A DNA stretch of 60,075 bases from Chthonomonadaceae bacterium (GCA_025352825.1 JANXSG010000097.1:1-60075); one strand, 5' to 3'; shown: positions 28,728 to 38,744, counted from the stretch's first letter. Notes: generated by a model from the letters alone, not told the origin. A program made the numbers and translations.

Positions 28728-29193
28728 AAGCCTCACTCCTTATTTTTGATCTCGAAATTCATTATTTGTGAATTACTACTCAGTCAACTATTTCGGTAAT
28801 CCATGAGCAACTCTTCAGGTGTTCAAATTGAAAATTATTTGAACTTTATTCACGATAGCCTTTTGCAAATTCCTCGCGACTCTTCCATTTCGAATCAATT
28901 TCAATCTTTTTTTTAAACAGGCTGAAGATGATCAGGACTCTGCCCGATAATAAGTAGGGAAGGATCGCGTGCTCCAATTCTACTGGAATTTTGAACACGA
29001 GACAGCATCTATTCCCAAGCTTCCCATACCCCTGAGCATCGGGCCGACTAACTCCACACAGCCCTGAGGCAGCACTTGGTGAATACGCTTTCTCAATAGC
29101 CGAACTCCTAGATGGAATATAGATTTCTATTCACCTTCCAAAGCGGCACCCGCCGACTACCACATCGCCGCTCCACCGAGCTGAGGAACAGCA
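28728..29193. other. Intergenic region upstream of the flagellar genes
   Basis: This stretch of about 465 bp has no convincing ORF, RNA gene or repeat. It presumably carries the divergent promoters for the NTF2-like gene and fliM, but no -35/-10 or -24/-12 pair was clear by eye. Confidence 0.4.
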
Positions 29194-30285
29194 TTGGCAG
29201 AAATACTTTCCCAGTCCGAAATCGAATCACTTCTCTCCTCACTTTCTGATGGAGATGAGACCGCATCAGCACCTGCTTCTACTCCTGCTGGAAAAGCCTC
29301 TGCAAGCGCTTCTTCGGGGAGCAGCAAGATGCTTACATCTGTAAAACGCGACAACAAAGCGCTCGTTGCATACGAAGTATACGATTTCCGTCGTCCGGAT
29401 AAGTTCGCTAAAGATCAACTACGTACTTTGCAGATGCTACACGAGACATTTGCCAGGCTGTTTGCTTCTTCTCTTTCAGCGTATCTCCGTGTGCCTGTGC
29501 ATGTCGATCTTGTTTCTGTAGAACAGATCCCGTACGATGAGTATATGCGCTCGCTTACCAGCAGTATCATCAATGTGTTCAGCATGGCGCCTCTAGCTGG
29601 CCAGGCAATTCTTGAAGTAGAGTTTAATATCATACTCTCCATGATAGACCGCCTGCTTGGAGGTCCTGGCAGCATGGTTAAAAACTCTACCAACCTGACG
29701 GATATCGAACGTGCGCTAACGGAAAGTATTATCAACCGGGCGCTTAAAGAGTTCCACACTGCATGGGAAGGAATTGCCCAGTTTTCTCCAAAACGCGAAG
29801 TCATGGAGACACAGAGCCAATTTGTCCAGATAGTACCACCAAATGATGTCGTGGTATCTATTCTGTTCGAAATCAAAGTTGGTGACCTTCGCGGTGCAAT
29901 GAGTTTCTGTATTCCCTATCTCCTTCTCAAACCAATCACATCTAAGCTTAGCGCCCAGAGATGGTTTTCGAATAACGTCAAGAAAAACACCGGTAAATAC
30001 GCCGGAGTTCTCGCGCGACGCTTGGAGAAAACATCGGTGATGTGCACGGTACGCCTTGGTGGTACCACTCTGAATGTAGAAGAGCTGGTCAATCTGAAAG
30101 TAGGAGATGTAGTAACGCTAGACCAGAATCAGAATGATGAAGTGGATATTCTGATTGGTAATCATGCTAAATTCCAGGGACGCCCAGGGATACGTGGAAA
30201 AAAACTTGCTGTTCATGTAAATCGAATTAGCAGATCAAATGATTCGTCCGAATCCATGCCTTCAAAAAGCCGATTCAATTCCTGA
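29194..30285 (+). CDS. fliM: Flagellar motor switch protein FliM
   Basis: FliM forms the middle of the C-ring and binds CheY-P to switch rotation. The N-terminus carries the conserved segment ILSQSEIESLLSSLSDG (normally the CheY-binding and FliM start motif), then a Ser/Ala-rich linker. The CheC-like middle domain contains YDFRRPDKFAKDQLRTL, LTDIERALTES and IPYLLLKPI. The SpoA C-terminal domain (about 275-345) ends the protein. The TTG at 29194 is favoured by GAGGAAC upstream and by the family N-terminus. It is the first gene of fliM-fliY-fliO-fliP. Confidence 0.96.
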   Translation: MAEILSQSEIESLLSSLSDGDETASAPASTPAGKASASASSGSSKMLTSVKRDNKALVAYEVYDFRRPDKFAKDQLRTLQMLHETFARLFASSLSAYLRVPVHVDLVSVEQIPYDEYMRSLTSSIINVFSMAPLAGQAILEVEFNIILSMIDRLLGGPGSMVKNSTNLTDIERALTESIINRALKEFHTAWEGIAQFSPKREVMETQSQFVQIVPPNDVVVSILFEIKVGDLRGAMSFCIPYLLLKPITSKLSAQRWFSNNVKKNTGKYAGVLARRLEKTSVMCTVRLGGTTLNVEELVNLKVGDVVTLDQNQNDEVDILIGNHAKFQGRPGIRGKKLAVHVNRISRSNDSSESMPSKSRFNS

Positions 30286-30366
30286 TATTACCTTATATAA
30301 AACGCCTGTCCGTGACTATTCGGATCAGGTTAAATCAATTGAACTGACCGACATCGGAGGATTTTA

Positions 30367-31398
30367 ATGCCCGAACTGACTCAAAATGAGATTGCTGCTT
30401 TTAGCGACTTCCTTAAAAAAATAATTCCAAACTTCGAGCTTGCTCTCGCAGAAAGGGTATCAAATCAGGTCCAACTCGAGATGGCCGGCCTTCAGTCAGT
30501 GCCGGTTCAGACACTGTTGACCAATACTGATAATGTACTGAATACTGTCTACAGTCTCAGTCAGCCTGTATCGGTTGAAAGTATGTATTTCATACTGGAG
30601 GAATCGGCGCATCAATTAGCTCATCTGCTGGATGGCACCGAGATGCCCGATTCCCCTCTGGTGCTAACAGATAGTCATCTGGAGCAGCTTTCTACGGTGA
30701 TGGCAGGGTTGGCTAGCGGATTCTGTGTTGCCATCAACAATTTAGGTGGTGAAACTTCCGAAGTAGAGACCTGCACGACCCACTTCGGCCCCATGACACT
30801 TCCCCCAGTCTTTGCAATGGAGGGATTAGCGCTGCAGGCGCAGTTGACAATGACTGTTGGTGATGAGCTTCAGTTCGAACTCATACTGCTTTTCACTCCC
30901 GACTATGCACGTACTCTCGCCCCAGAATCCGAAGAACCTGCTGCCTCCGAAGCCGACGACTTTAGCGGCATCCTTAATGAAGATGAGCTGGCCGCGATGC
31001 TCGGTGAAATTGGCGGCTCTCCAAATGCAGGTATCGATCCTGAACCTGCTTCTTCCTCTTCACCGCCGATGATGGCTGGAGCCTCGTTCGCGAACCTGCC
31101 AACAAGCGGTGGGCAGGAGAGTTTTCTACCTCGTGGCATGGAACTCATACTGGATATTCCCCTGGATGTCACCGTGGAACTCGGCAGAGTGCGAATGCTC
31201 ATCAAAGATGTTCTCGAACTATCTTCAGGATCCATTATCGAACTCGATAGAGTGGCTGGTGAGCCTGTCGATCTTCTGGTGAATGGACGCTTGATTGCTA
31301 AAGGTGAAGTAGTCGTGATCGAAGATAATTTTGGTATACGTATCACTGAGATTATGAGCCCCTCCGATCGTGTTTTAGGACTCGGCAAAGGACGCTGA
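30367..31398 (+). CDS. fliY: Flagellar motor switch protein FliY/FliN
   Basis: This 343-residue protein has a CheC/FliY-like N-terminal part (about 1-190), an acidic low-complexity linker, and a C-terminal SpoA/FliN domain (about 258-343: ILDIPLDVTVELGR, then LSSGSIIELDRVAGEPVDLLVNGRLIAKGEVVVI). FliY-type proteins replace FliN at the base of the C-ring and can dephosphorylate CheY-P. I did not identify a clear pair of CheC active-site motifs, so that activity is uncertain. GGAGG precedes the ATG. It follows fliM by about 80 bases. Confidence 0.94.
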   Translation: MPELTQNEIAAFSDFLKKIIPNFELALAERVSNQVQLEMAGLQSVPVQTLLTNTDNVLNTVYSLSQPVSVESMYFILEESAHQLAHLLDGTEMPDSPLVLTDSHLEQLSTVMAGLASGFCVAINNLGGETSEVETCTTHFGPMTLPPVFAMEGLALQAQLTMTVGDELQFELILLFTPDYARTLAPESEEPAASEADDFSGILNEDELAAMLGEIGGSPNAGIDPEPASSSSPPMMAGASFANLPTSGGQESFLPRGMELILDIPLDVTVELGRVRMLIKDVLELSSGSIIELDRVAGEPVDLLVNGRLIAKGEVVVIEDNFGIRITEIMSPSDRVLGLGKGR

Positions 31399-31402
31399 TC
31401 AG

Positions 31403-32905
31403 ATGCAGCTAAAACTATCAAAAACTCCCAATAGAACCACACAACATTTTACTTGTTCAGGTTTTTTTAAAATGGGAAATCGTGCGGGAAAAACGGCAGC
31501 ACTTATAGTAATGCTGGCTATCATCCCGCGGCTTGGTATCGGGCAGCAGTCTGCTAACCCTACTGATATCAAAAGCGCACTTGGAATATCGGGCGAGAGC
31601 ATCTCTCCGGTGGCCGAAAAAAGTGAGAATGCCGCCCCAAAGGTTGCCCACTCAAAAGTCGTCAACACCCAATCGTCGGGTGGATGGCGCGAAAAGTGGC
31701 TCAAGAAGTGGAGAGACGAACATGAGAGAAAAGCCGCGAAGAAAATGCCTGAACAGTCTGCGGCTCCCCACGTTGCCCATCCAACGCGCGGTACTCATGC
31801 CGACTCTCCACTCACCGAAACGAAACAACGTACCGCGAAAAATTCGAAATTAAACTCCTCGAAAAGCATTATTTCTCACGCTGGGAAATCTCACAAGGAA
31901 TCGACTCGGATTGAACATTCTCAAAAGCATGTCGCCTTACATAAGCCTAAATCTTCCAAACCTTCACACGTGCTTATCAATACAAATGGCACTGACCCGC
32001 ACTCGAAACATGATGCTGTGCATAAATCTCAGAAAATAAAGCTGAATACTCAGCTTATGACAGCGAATATCGATAACAAATCGTTACCGGATACGAAGCA
32101 TTTAATAAATAAGGCACCGTCAACAGCGCACATAAGACCACTGATCACGAAAAAAGCAGTTTCGCCGGATACTCAGCAAATGGAAACCTCTCCACGTTCG
32201 CCCGTTATAAAGAGTGTGAGTGCATCTGTTACACCACCAACTTCCATTTATGGGCAGACAAAACCAGACGGATTTACCGAAACTGCTGAATCGTCCAAAG
32301 ACCACACTCAGAATAGTCCCATTGGAGCCGTGAACGACTCCGGACGCTTGATGCTTTTTCTCATTCCCACTCTCGCGGTATTAGTAGGCGTGCTTCAACT
32401 GATTCGGAAATATTTGGAGAAGAATGGCCATATTGGCAGGCCAAGTGTACAGAATGGAATGGGGAGAAATCGTTTAGCACAGTGGAACTTCCCCCAGGAG
32501 AAAAAAACAGGGATTTTTAAGACTATATTCTCTGGGATGTTCAAGACGCCAAGCAGTGTCCGAACCGGCGACATTCATGTTATTGAATCAATCCCGCTTG
32601 GAAACACGCATCTTCATCTGGTGGAGGTAAGAGGTCGAACACTGCTTCTTGGCGCTAACTCGTCTGGTGTGAACCTTCTCACAGAACTTGAAGAGAACGA
32701 GATAGACGAAATTCAGGGCAGCTTCCATGCCCAGCTCCACGCAGCTACAGCAGATTTAAGTACGCTTGATTTATCTGATACGGAAACACCTTTACAGTCG
32801 ATGGTGGCTACTCTGGAAGATGTGATGCGTGAGACAAGGGAAGCGGTCGCTGGCCGCGCTCGCAGGCTGCACACCGTACGGGAAGATGAGGAGTTCATTG
32901 TCTAA
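31403..32905 (+). CDS. fliO: FliO with long basic disordered extension
   Basis: FliO helps FliP oligomerise in the flagellar export gate. The recognisable part is C-terminal: a membrane helix (RLMLFLIPTLAVLVGVLQLI, about 313-332) followed by the FliO beta domain IHVIESIPLGNTHLHLVEVRGRTLLLG. The 300 residues before it are Lys, Ser, His and Thr rich, low complexity and probably disordered, with a hydrophobic segment near 28-45 that may be a signal or anchor. Typical FliO is about 100-250 residues. Position between fliY and fliP supports the call. The last 20 bases overlap fliP. Confidence 0.85.
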   Translation: MQLKLSKTPNRTTQHFTCSGFFKMGNRAGKTAALIVMLAIIPRLGIGQQSANPTDIKSALGISGESISPVAEKSENAAPKVAHSKVVNTQSSGGWREKWLKKWRDEHERKAAKKMPEQSAAPHVAHPTRGTHADSPLTETKQRTAKNSKLNSSKSIISHAGKSHKESTRIEHSQKHVALHKPKSSKPSHVLINTNGTDPHSKHDAVHKSQKIKLNTQLMTANIDNKSLPDTKHLINKAPSTAHIRPLITKKAVSPDTQQMETSPRSPVIKSVSASVTPPTSIYGQTKPDGFTETAESSKDHTQNSPIGAVNDSGRLMLFLIPTLAVLVGVLQLIRKYLEKNGHIGRPSVQNGMGRNRLAQWNFPQEKKTGIFKTIFSGMFKTPSSVRTGDIHVIESIPLGNTHLHLVEVRGRTLLLGANSSGVNLLTELEENEIDEIQGSFHAQLHAATADLSTLDLSDTETPLQSMVATLEDVMRETREAVAGRARRLHTVREDEEFIV

Positions 32906-33743
32906 ATCATCTTCAATATATCGTTATATCAGCCGTGTTAAGGCCAGATTTGCGGCTACTTTAAAGGGAGTTACCAGTGATCAAAGTTTATGGATGATGG
33001 TGGTTTTTACTCTGATTACTGCATGCTGCTTCACTCTTCAGGCACGTGCACAGGGTTCGGGATCGCTGGTGATGCCTAAGATTTCTTTCGGGGTAGATAC
33101 AGCAAAGAATCCCAAAGATGTAGCGGTTACTCTTCAGATTCTATTTCTGATGACGATCCTGACTCTTGCTCCCTCCATTATGATTATGATGACGGCATTT
33201 ACGAGACTCATCATTGTGTTCTCGATTCTACGCTCTGCACTGGGTACACCACAGATTCCACCGAACCAGGTTCTGGTGGGACTGGCTCTATTCCTCACCT
33301 TTTTCGTGATGCAGCCTGTATTTGCAAAAATAAATGAGGATGCGCTGACGCCTTACATGGCCAACAAGATTACGATGCCAGTCGCGATCGAAAAAGCAGA
33401 AAAGCCACTGCGTGGATTCATGATTCGCCAGACATATACCAGCGATCTCACCTTTTTTATCAATCTATCTAAATCGCCCAAACCGAATACAAGTGACGAT
33501 GTGGGATTGCTGACTCTCATTCCAGCGTTCCTAACAAGCGAGCTTAAAACAGCGTTTATTATCGGATTTTATATCTATCTGCCATTTCTGATCATAGATA
33601 TGGTAGTCGCCTCCACCCTCATGAGTATGGGTATGATGATGCTGCCACCCATTGTCGTATCGCTTCCTGCAAAGCTTCTTCTGTTTGTGCTTGCCAATGG
33701 ATGGACACTTCTAATTGGCTCACTTGCTAAAGGATTCAGATAG
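32886..33743 (+). CDS. fliP: Flagellar export gate protein FliP
   Basis: FliP is a core subunit of the type III flagellar export gate in the inner membrane. The 285-residue protein has an N-terminal signal-like segment, then the family signatures ILTLAPSIMIMMTAFTRLIIVFSILRSALGTPQIPPNQVLVGLALFLTFFVM and PAFLTSELKTAFIIGFYIYLPFLIIDMVVASTLMSMGMMMLPPI. The ATG at 32886 overlaps the end of fliO, implying coupling. The usual next genes, fliQ, fliR and flhB, do not follow; the strand continues into a regulator instead. Confidence 0.96.
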   Translation: MRSSLSKSSSIYRYISRVKARFAATLKGVTSDQSLWMMVVFTLITACCFTLQARAQGSGSLVMPKISFGVDTAKNPKDVAVTLQILFLMTILTLAPSIMIMMTAFTRLIIVFSILRSALGTPQIPPNQVLVGLALFLTFFVMQPVFAKINEDALTPYMANKITMPVAIEKAEKPLRGFMIRQTYTSDLTFFINLSKSPKPNTSDDVGLLTLIPAFLTSELKTAFIIGFYIYLPFLIIDMVVASTLMSMGMMMLPPIVVSLPAKLLLFVLANGWTLLIGSLAKGFR

Positions 33744-33830
33744 AATGGATTTTATACACAACTCCAAAGTGCTTCCAGACTTTAGTAAGTGAGTGAATCC
33801 TCTTCTAATCATTCCCCTCTTAAAATACTC

Positions 33831-33859
33831 TTGACAGTGTCAATAAATCGTGATATTAT
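33831..33859 (+). promoter_or_regulatory. Sigma-70-type promoter of the lacI-like gene
   Basis: A consensus TTGACA (33831-33836), 17-base spacer and TATTAT (33854-33859) lie 33 bases before the ATG of the broken LacI-family regulator. Confidence 0.85.
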
Positions 33860-33861
33860 TC

Positions 33862-33875
33862 CTAAATCGTTTTAG
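33862..33875. promoter_or_regulatory. LacI-type operator overlapping the start of transcription
   Basis: CTAAATCGTTTTAG is a palindrome around a central CG with one mismatched base pair, the usual form of LacI/GalR operators. It begins two bases after the -10 element, so a bound regulator would block its own promoter. TAAATCG also occurs, on the opposite strand, upstream of the pseudopilin at 34987. Confidence 0.75.
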
Positions 33876-33892
33876 TTGACAAGGTGCATTCA

Positions 33893-34930
33893 ATGCGGGT
33901 TACGATAAAAGAGGTGACTCAGCGAGCTGGCGTATCTGCGTGCACTGTCTCCAATGTGTTGAATGGCAAGCCATGTGAATTCAGTCCACTGACTTACACC
34001 CGGGTTCATGAAGCTGTGCGAGCGCTTAGGAATCATCCCAATCGTGTCGCTCGCAGCCTCGTACAGCGAGAGTCGATGGCACTTGGTGTGAGTTTTATTG
34101 ATCAGGGACAGTCTCTGGGAGATAATCCGTATCTTGCAAATGTACTGGATGGGCTGGTAATGGCCGCTCGCGAAGAGAACTATAACATCGTGCTCTATAT
34201 TCGCCCTTCTGTCGAAGAGATTGAAGGGTATGCGGCGAATTTTCTCGATGGGCGCATTGATGGACTTTTTGTTATTGCACCTGATATCGATTGTCCTAGA
34301 ATGAAGCAGCTAGCTGCAACTGATCTGCCATTCATCATTCTAGGAGTTGATAGCCCACTTCCAGAGACAAACTGAATAAATGTGGACATTAAACTTGGCA
34401 CAAGAATGGCTATGAACTGTCTCTTCGAACACGGACATTTTCGGGTTGCCCATCTTGCAGGATGCCCTAGACAGAAAGCAGCTTTACTTCGAGCGAACGC
34501 TTATACCCAGGCACTATCCGAAAGAGGTATTAATCTGAACTCAGAGTGGATCCACTGGTGTGGATTTGAAGAAAGTGAGGCGCGAGGCGCTTCCTATCAA
34601 CTATTGCAAATGAATGATCGGCCAAGTGCCATTTTCGCAGCAAACGATCAGATTGCATTTGGAGCGATGGAAGTGGCGCGAGAACTTGGGATATCCGTTC
34701 CAGATGAGTTGTCTATCATCGGTTTCGATGATATTAGAGAGGCACGGAGGATCAATCCGCCGCTGACGACTATTCATCACCCGATGCTGCAGGTTGGATA
34801 CGATGCTGCAAAATCTCTCATTAAAATACTGCGTGGACAGATTTCTGGCCCGATCCAGCAGAGAGTGTATCCAAGTTTGGTGTTGCGAAAAACGGTAGCT
34901 AAGTACAATCCACTGCTTTCTGTCGACTAA
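33893..34930 (+). pseudogene. LacI-family regulator with one in-frame TGA
   Basis: The N-terminal HTH is complete (TIKEVTQRAGVSACTVSNVLNGK), and the sugar-binding domain continues through FIDQGQSLGDNPYLANVLDGL to LPFIILGVDSPLPETN. A TGA at 34373-34375 follows. The same frame then continues, with only one further codon pair before VDIKLGTRMAMNCLFEHGHFRVAHLAG, to a normal C-terminus (IIGFDDIREARRINPPLTTIHHP). Apart from that single codon the gene is full length, about 345 codons. A point change such as CGA to TGA would explain it. ATG 33893 is preferred, with AAGGTG upstream. Confidence 0.88.
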
Positions 34931-34986
34931 AATGTATTTATTACAGCTAATGAACGTTTCGATTTATTTTATATAAGGGGGGAATA

Positions 34987-35763
34987 ATGAACAACCGAAT
35001 CTACTTTCGAAGAGGATTTACACTAATCGAACTGCTTGTGGTAATAGCAATTATCGCTATTCTAGCTGCAATTCTATTTCCTGTTTTCGCTCGTGCCCGA
35101 GAGCAGGCGAGAAAAGTAATCTGCATTTCCAACAACAAACAGATATCATTGGGACTGTTTATGTATACTCAGGACTATAATGAAACTTTTCCAGCAGGGT
35201 CTGCAAGTTGGTGGTGTGCTACAGATTGGTGACCAGCATCCGGCAGTGGAGAAGCCAGCCATCAGCAGTTTTCAAATATGAATTCTAATAACTCGCCAAA
35301 CTCTTATGGATCCACTGGCTGGGGATTTCAGTATCTACTTGCTGGCGAAATTCGTCCCTCCTACTCTACACTGGTGTTTCCGTATATTAAGAGCAAAGTG
35401 ATTTTTCACTGCCCTACCATCATCGGACTACAGCCAGATGCCCCTATCAACTATGTTTTTGCAGACTATCGTTCCTGGTGTGAACCTTCTACAGATGATC
35501 CCTATGCCGGATGCGATCCGGATCAACAGCTCTACTCACAGGGAGATCTGGGTGGAAAAGGGTTGGCCTCAGTGCAGAAGCCATCTGAACATGTGATGCT
35601 GTTTGAAGACTGGCTCGGCGCGCATACGGGAAGCGGATTCCAGCTAGACGATGGAAATCATTCCACCGATTCAGGGATTACAATATTCTCTTACTCAGAT
35701 GGACACACCAAAGCTGTGAATGGAACCGCTGCAACTCAATATTCAATACGTTGGATTCAATGA
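34987..35763 (+). pseudogene. DUF1559-type pseudopilin with one in-frame TGA
   Basis: The N-terminus is a normal pseudopilin ([44 protein letters not shown]) preceded by a GGGG-rich ribosome site. After SWWCATDW a TGA occurs at 35230-35232. The frame continues uninterrupted through NMNSNNSPNSYG to a C-terminal SDGHTKAVNG of the DUF1559 type. The protein would be about 258 residues. The lesion is a single codon. It is followed by a terminator-like hairpin and a small membrane-protein ORF that also carries an in-frame stop. Confidence 0.85.
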
Positions 35764-35769
35764 TCTTCA

Positions 35770-35816
35770 AGCTGTTGAATTTAGAGCATCTGCTCTGAAT
35801 TCAACAGCTATTTTTT
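35770..35816 (+). terminator. Terminator-like hairpin between pseudopilin and small ORF
   Basis: A 19-bp stem, with one G-T pair, is formed by the arm beginning AGCTGTTGAATT (35770) and the arm ending AATTCAACAGCT (35809), with a two-base loop. Six T follow at 35811-35816. It lies between the pseudopilin stop and the ribosome site of the small ORF at 35852. Confidence 0.85.
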
Positions 35817-35851
35817 GTACAATCGCTTTTCAATTCCAAGAAAGGATTGAA

Positions 35852-36061
35852 ATGAAAAAGGAGATTTCCGCACACATTCCTACTTCTGCAGGTATTGTAA
35901 TATTATTTTCGATCCTATTTGGACTATGGTATTTTGCAGTACCACATGCTACGAAAAAAGTGAACTACCAGGAAATGTCACCTGTTCAATAAAAGAATTA
36001 TCAATCCATGATGGAGCAGGCACGCGCCATTGCCAGACAGCGAAATGCTGGAGGACAGTAA
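35852..36061 (+). pseudogene. Small single-helix protein after pseudopilin, in-frame TAA
   Basis: The first 46 codons encode MKKEISAHIPTSAG, a membrane helix (IVILFSILFGLWYFAV) and a polar segment ending MSPVQ before TAA at 35990-35992. The same frame then runs on for 22 codons (SMMEQARAIARQRNAGGQ) to a second TAA. The continuation is helical and charged and looks like the natural tail. Either the first stop is real and the protein is 46 residues, or a CAA-to-TAA change shortened a 69-residue protein. AAAGGA lies upstream. Confidence 0.6.
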
Positions 36062-36154
36062 AGGATATATAAGCACACCCTGCACCTCTGAAGGAGTTCG
36101 AACCTAGATAAAGGATTATGAGTCAATTGGGATAAATGTTTCGAACTAACCGCG

Positions 36155-36183
36155 TTGCGCAAAACGTCATAGTCGTGTATAAT
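36155..36183 (+). promoter_or_regulatory. Promoter upstream of the SBBP surface-protein gene
   Basis: TTGCGC (36155-36160), a 17-base spacer and a perfect TATAAT (36178-36183) lie about 115 bases before the start at 36297. Confidence 0.7.
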
Positions 36184-36296
36184 GATATTTGACAGTTAAA
36201 AAGTTCGCCTATTTACTAATGCGTCTGTGTCGTAACCGGTCAATTTCTCTTTTTCCGTTACTACGATTTACTGCTTATTCTTAAGAGGAGCTCCCT

Positions 36297-38174
36297 GTGA
36301 ACAAAGTATCACTGCTGATTTGCTTCCTTGCGCTATTCCCTGTCTCGTTGCTGGCACAGACTCACACTTCCAACCCTATTATTCCACCTACGCTGAAGGC
36401 TAAATTCGCCTCAGGCTACGGGCGACTGCCCATGCAGTTCGAACCGAATATGGGGCAGACTGATAAGCGCGTCCGTTTCACCGCTAAAGCAGGCGGTGGA
36501 ACGCTATTCCTCACGGATACCGAGGCTGTGCTTACTCTTCCACAGCACAGTTCCGTCAAGACGAACACCTCCAAGAGATTCGACCCGAAACACATTCGCG
36601 AAATCGAGAAGCCTGAGCCGACCAATACTCCGCGCTGCGTATGAAACTGACCGGAGCCAGAAAGCTGGATCAAATGGCGGGTATGGAAAAGCTGCCTGGT
36701 ATCGTCAACTATTTCCGAGGCAACGACCCGAAGAAATGGCATACCAACATACCTACTTATAGGAAGGCGAAGTTTGCCGGAATCTATAATGGTGTAGATA
36801 TGGTCTACTATGGCGCCCAGGATGGCAGGCTGGAGCACGATTTTGTTGTGAAGCCGGGAGCCGACCCGAAGCAGATTAAGCTTGCCTTCTCCGGGGCATC
36901 AAGTGCCATCGTGACTGCCGAAGGTGATCTGGCTTTGAAGACAGAGGCAGGAGTAGTCTGCTGGCACAAACCAGTGACCTACCAATTAATCGACGGAAAG
37001 CGCCAGCCAGTGGCATGTGCGTATAAGCTGGAGCGCGAAGGAGGGGTTTCTGCAGTACAGTTCGCAGTCTCAAGATACGATTCATGCAAACCACTCATAA
37101 TAGATTTTGTTCTTCAGTACAGCACCTATCTTGGAGGCTTAGGCAATGAAGAAGGCTATGGTATCGCGGTAGACAGCTCAGGAAATGCGTATGTGACTGG
37201 GCAAACTACCTGGAAGGACTTCCCCACTACCACAGGAGCATTTCAAGCGACTCAGGGTGGTTACGACGATGCCTTTGTTGCGAAGTTTACTTTTCCGCTA
37301 ATTAATGATGCTATCGGATTAGGCCCTCTAACTGGTAAAGGCGGCAAGGTTTTGTACACGGGAGCGAGGCTGATAACATACAATGGAATCCCGATTGTGG
37401 GAAGAAACATGGATTTCTTAATTGATGGAGTGAAGATAGGAACCGTCGTGACTGATGTCAATGGCGCTGCCCGACTGTACTCTCTGCTTCCGCAGGAGAC
37501 ACCTGCAGGTGCGCATACGCTGACTGCATCGTTTGCCGGAGACAATACATACAAGGCGGTATCGAAGACAGTGGCTCTCACTGTTCAGCAATCGAATACT
37601 ACGTTGTCGGTATATGCACAGACGGGCGCTCCAGGCAAGGTTAAAAATCTCGTTTGCAGGCTGTTTAACGAAGTAGGGCGTGTCGCAAATAATCGTACAG
37701 TCACCTATAGCATTGGTGCAACAGCCATTGGAACGGTAGTTACCAACTCGCTCGGTTGTGGCAATTTAGCCTACACCATTCCCGACACACTAGGTGCTGG
37801 CCCTCAGACATTCACTGTTACTTTTGCTGGGGATACAGTCTACAACGGAAGTACCCGGTAGTGCCACACTGTCCATAATACCTGCCAATACTAGCCTCTA
37901 TATGGTGGATACTACCATAAGCGTGGGACAGTCACTAAGGATTCCGATTCGCTTGGTGGGCGCTTCGGGTAACTATGTGAGCGGGAGGACAATCTCGCTG
38001 ACTGTGAATGGGGTATCCGCAGGAACCGCTGTCACGCAGTCAAATGGAAATGCCGGCTTTACCTACATAATACCATCCGGAACCGGCCCGGGAACATATA
38101 CTATGACGGCTTCGTTCGCAGGTGATAGTCTGTACAATGCCTCGACTGTAAGCAAAACACTGACCATCAAATAG
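36297..38174 (+). pseudogene. SBBP-repeat/Ig-like surface protein with two frameshifts
   Basis: A signal peptide (LLICFLALFPVSLLA) is followed by the typical SBBP-protein N-terminal domain (GRLPMQFEPNMGQTDKRVRFTAK; then, in another frame, PGIVNYFRGNDPKKWHTNIPTY and GVDMVYYG). One SBBP repeat (YSTYLGGLGNEEGYGIAVDSSGNAYVTG) and three Ig-like domains (for example GAHTLTASFAGDNTYKA) come next. The frame shifts by one near 36620 and again near 37855 (VYNGST to SATLSI). These are secreted or surface adhesion-like proteins. Two indels make it a pseudogene unless the assembly is at fault. AAGAGGAG precedes the GTG at 36297. Confidence 0.85.
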
Positions 38175-38179
38175 CGGCA

Positions 38180-38612
38180 TTTAACCTCACCCCCCGTCCC
38201 CCTCTCCCAGGCTGCTCGTTCCTCGCAAGGAAGAGGGGGTGATTCAATGAGGAATCTCATTCTCTGCAGGGAGCCTAAGCGACGGAAGATGGGCTTTGCA
38301 AATCGAGCGGGGGGTTTTAGGAGATGTGAAAGTAATAAGAAATATTACTCCTTCATGTACCAGGTACTAAAGTACCTGTCTCGGAGGCCTGCGGCCAGCC
38401 GTCCTCCGGACGGAATCGCGTCTGAAAGACGCCTGTTTTTTTTGATGCTGGGAGTTTTCAACTCCCGGAAATAGTCAGACATGAGATTGCTTTCATAACC
38501 CTTTCAGCCTGTCGATACTAGTATAAAAATCCTTACCTTAACGTCTATGGGTGACGGGGGGTGAGGGCTTTAACGAGTTTTTCAACTACTTTGTGACTTT
38601 TGTAATTACCTC
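38180..38612. repeat. Composite intergenic repeat block (families A, C and B)
   Basis: In order: a partial family A unit with the C-rich/G-rich hairpin (38199-38236), an inverted family C unit (38361-38469), and a solo family B end GACTTTTGTAATTACCTC (38595-38612). No gene is present between 38175 and 38744. Confidence 0.8.
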
Positions 38613-38744
38613 GATAGGTTATGAATTTCCAAACGTTTACATGGATGAAAGCTGCCGGAGGGGAGAGAATAGAAGCGAAATATTGCAGACACTGTGAACA
38701 GGTGGATTGGCAGGAGATGACAGGCGTAGAATAGAAACGACTCG

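Noticed and set aside
33744-33792. Short ORF after fliP as a possible fliQ
   Set aside because: It is only 15 codons and lacks the two membrane helices of FliQ.
34373-35232. TGA reassigned to tryptophan or another amino acid
   Set aside because: TGA ends several well-behaved genes here (for example the Gfo/Idh/MocA and giant coiled-coil genes), and one of the two internal TGA codons fits Arg at least as well. Global recoding does not fit.
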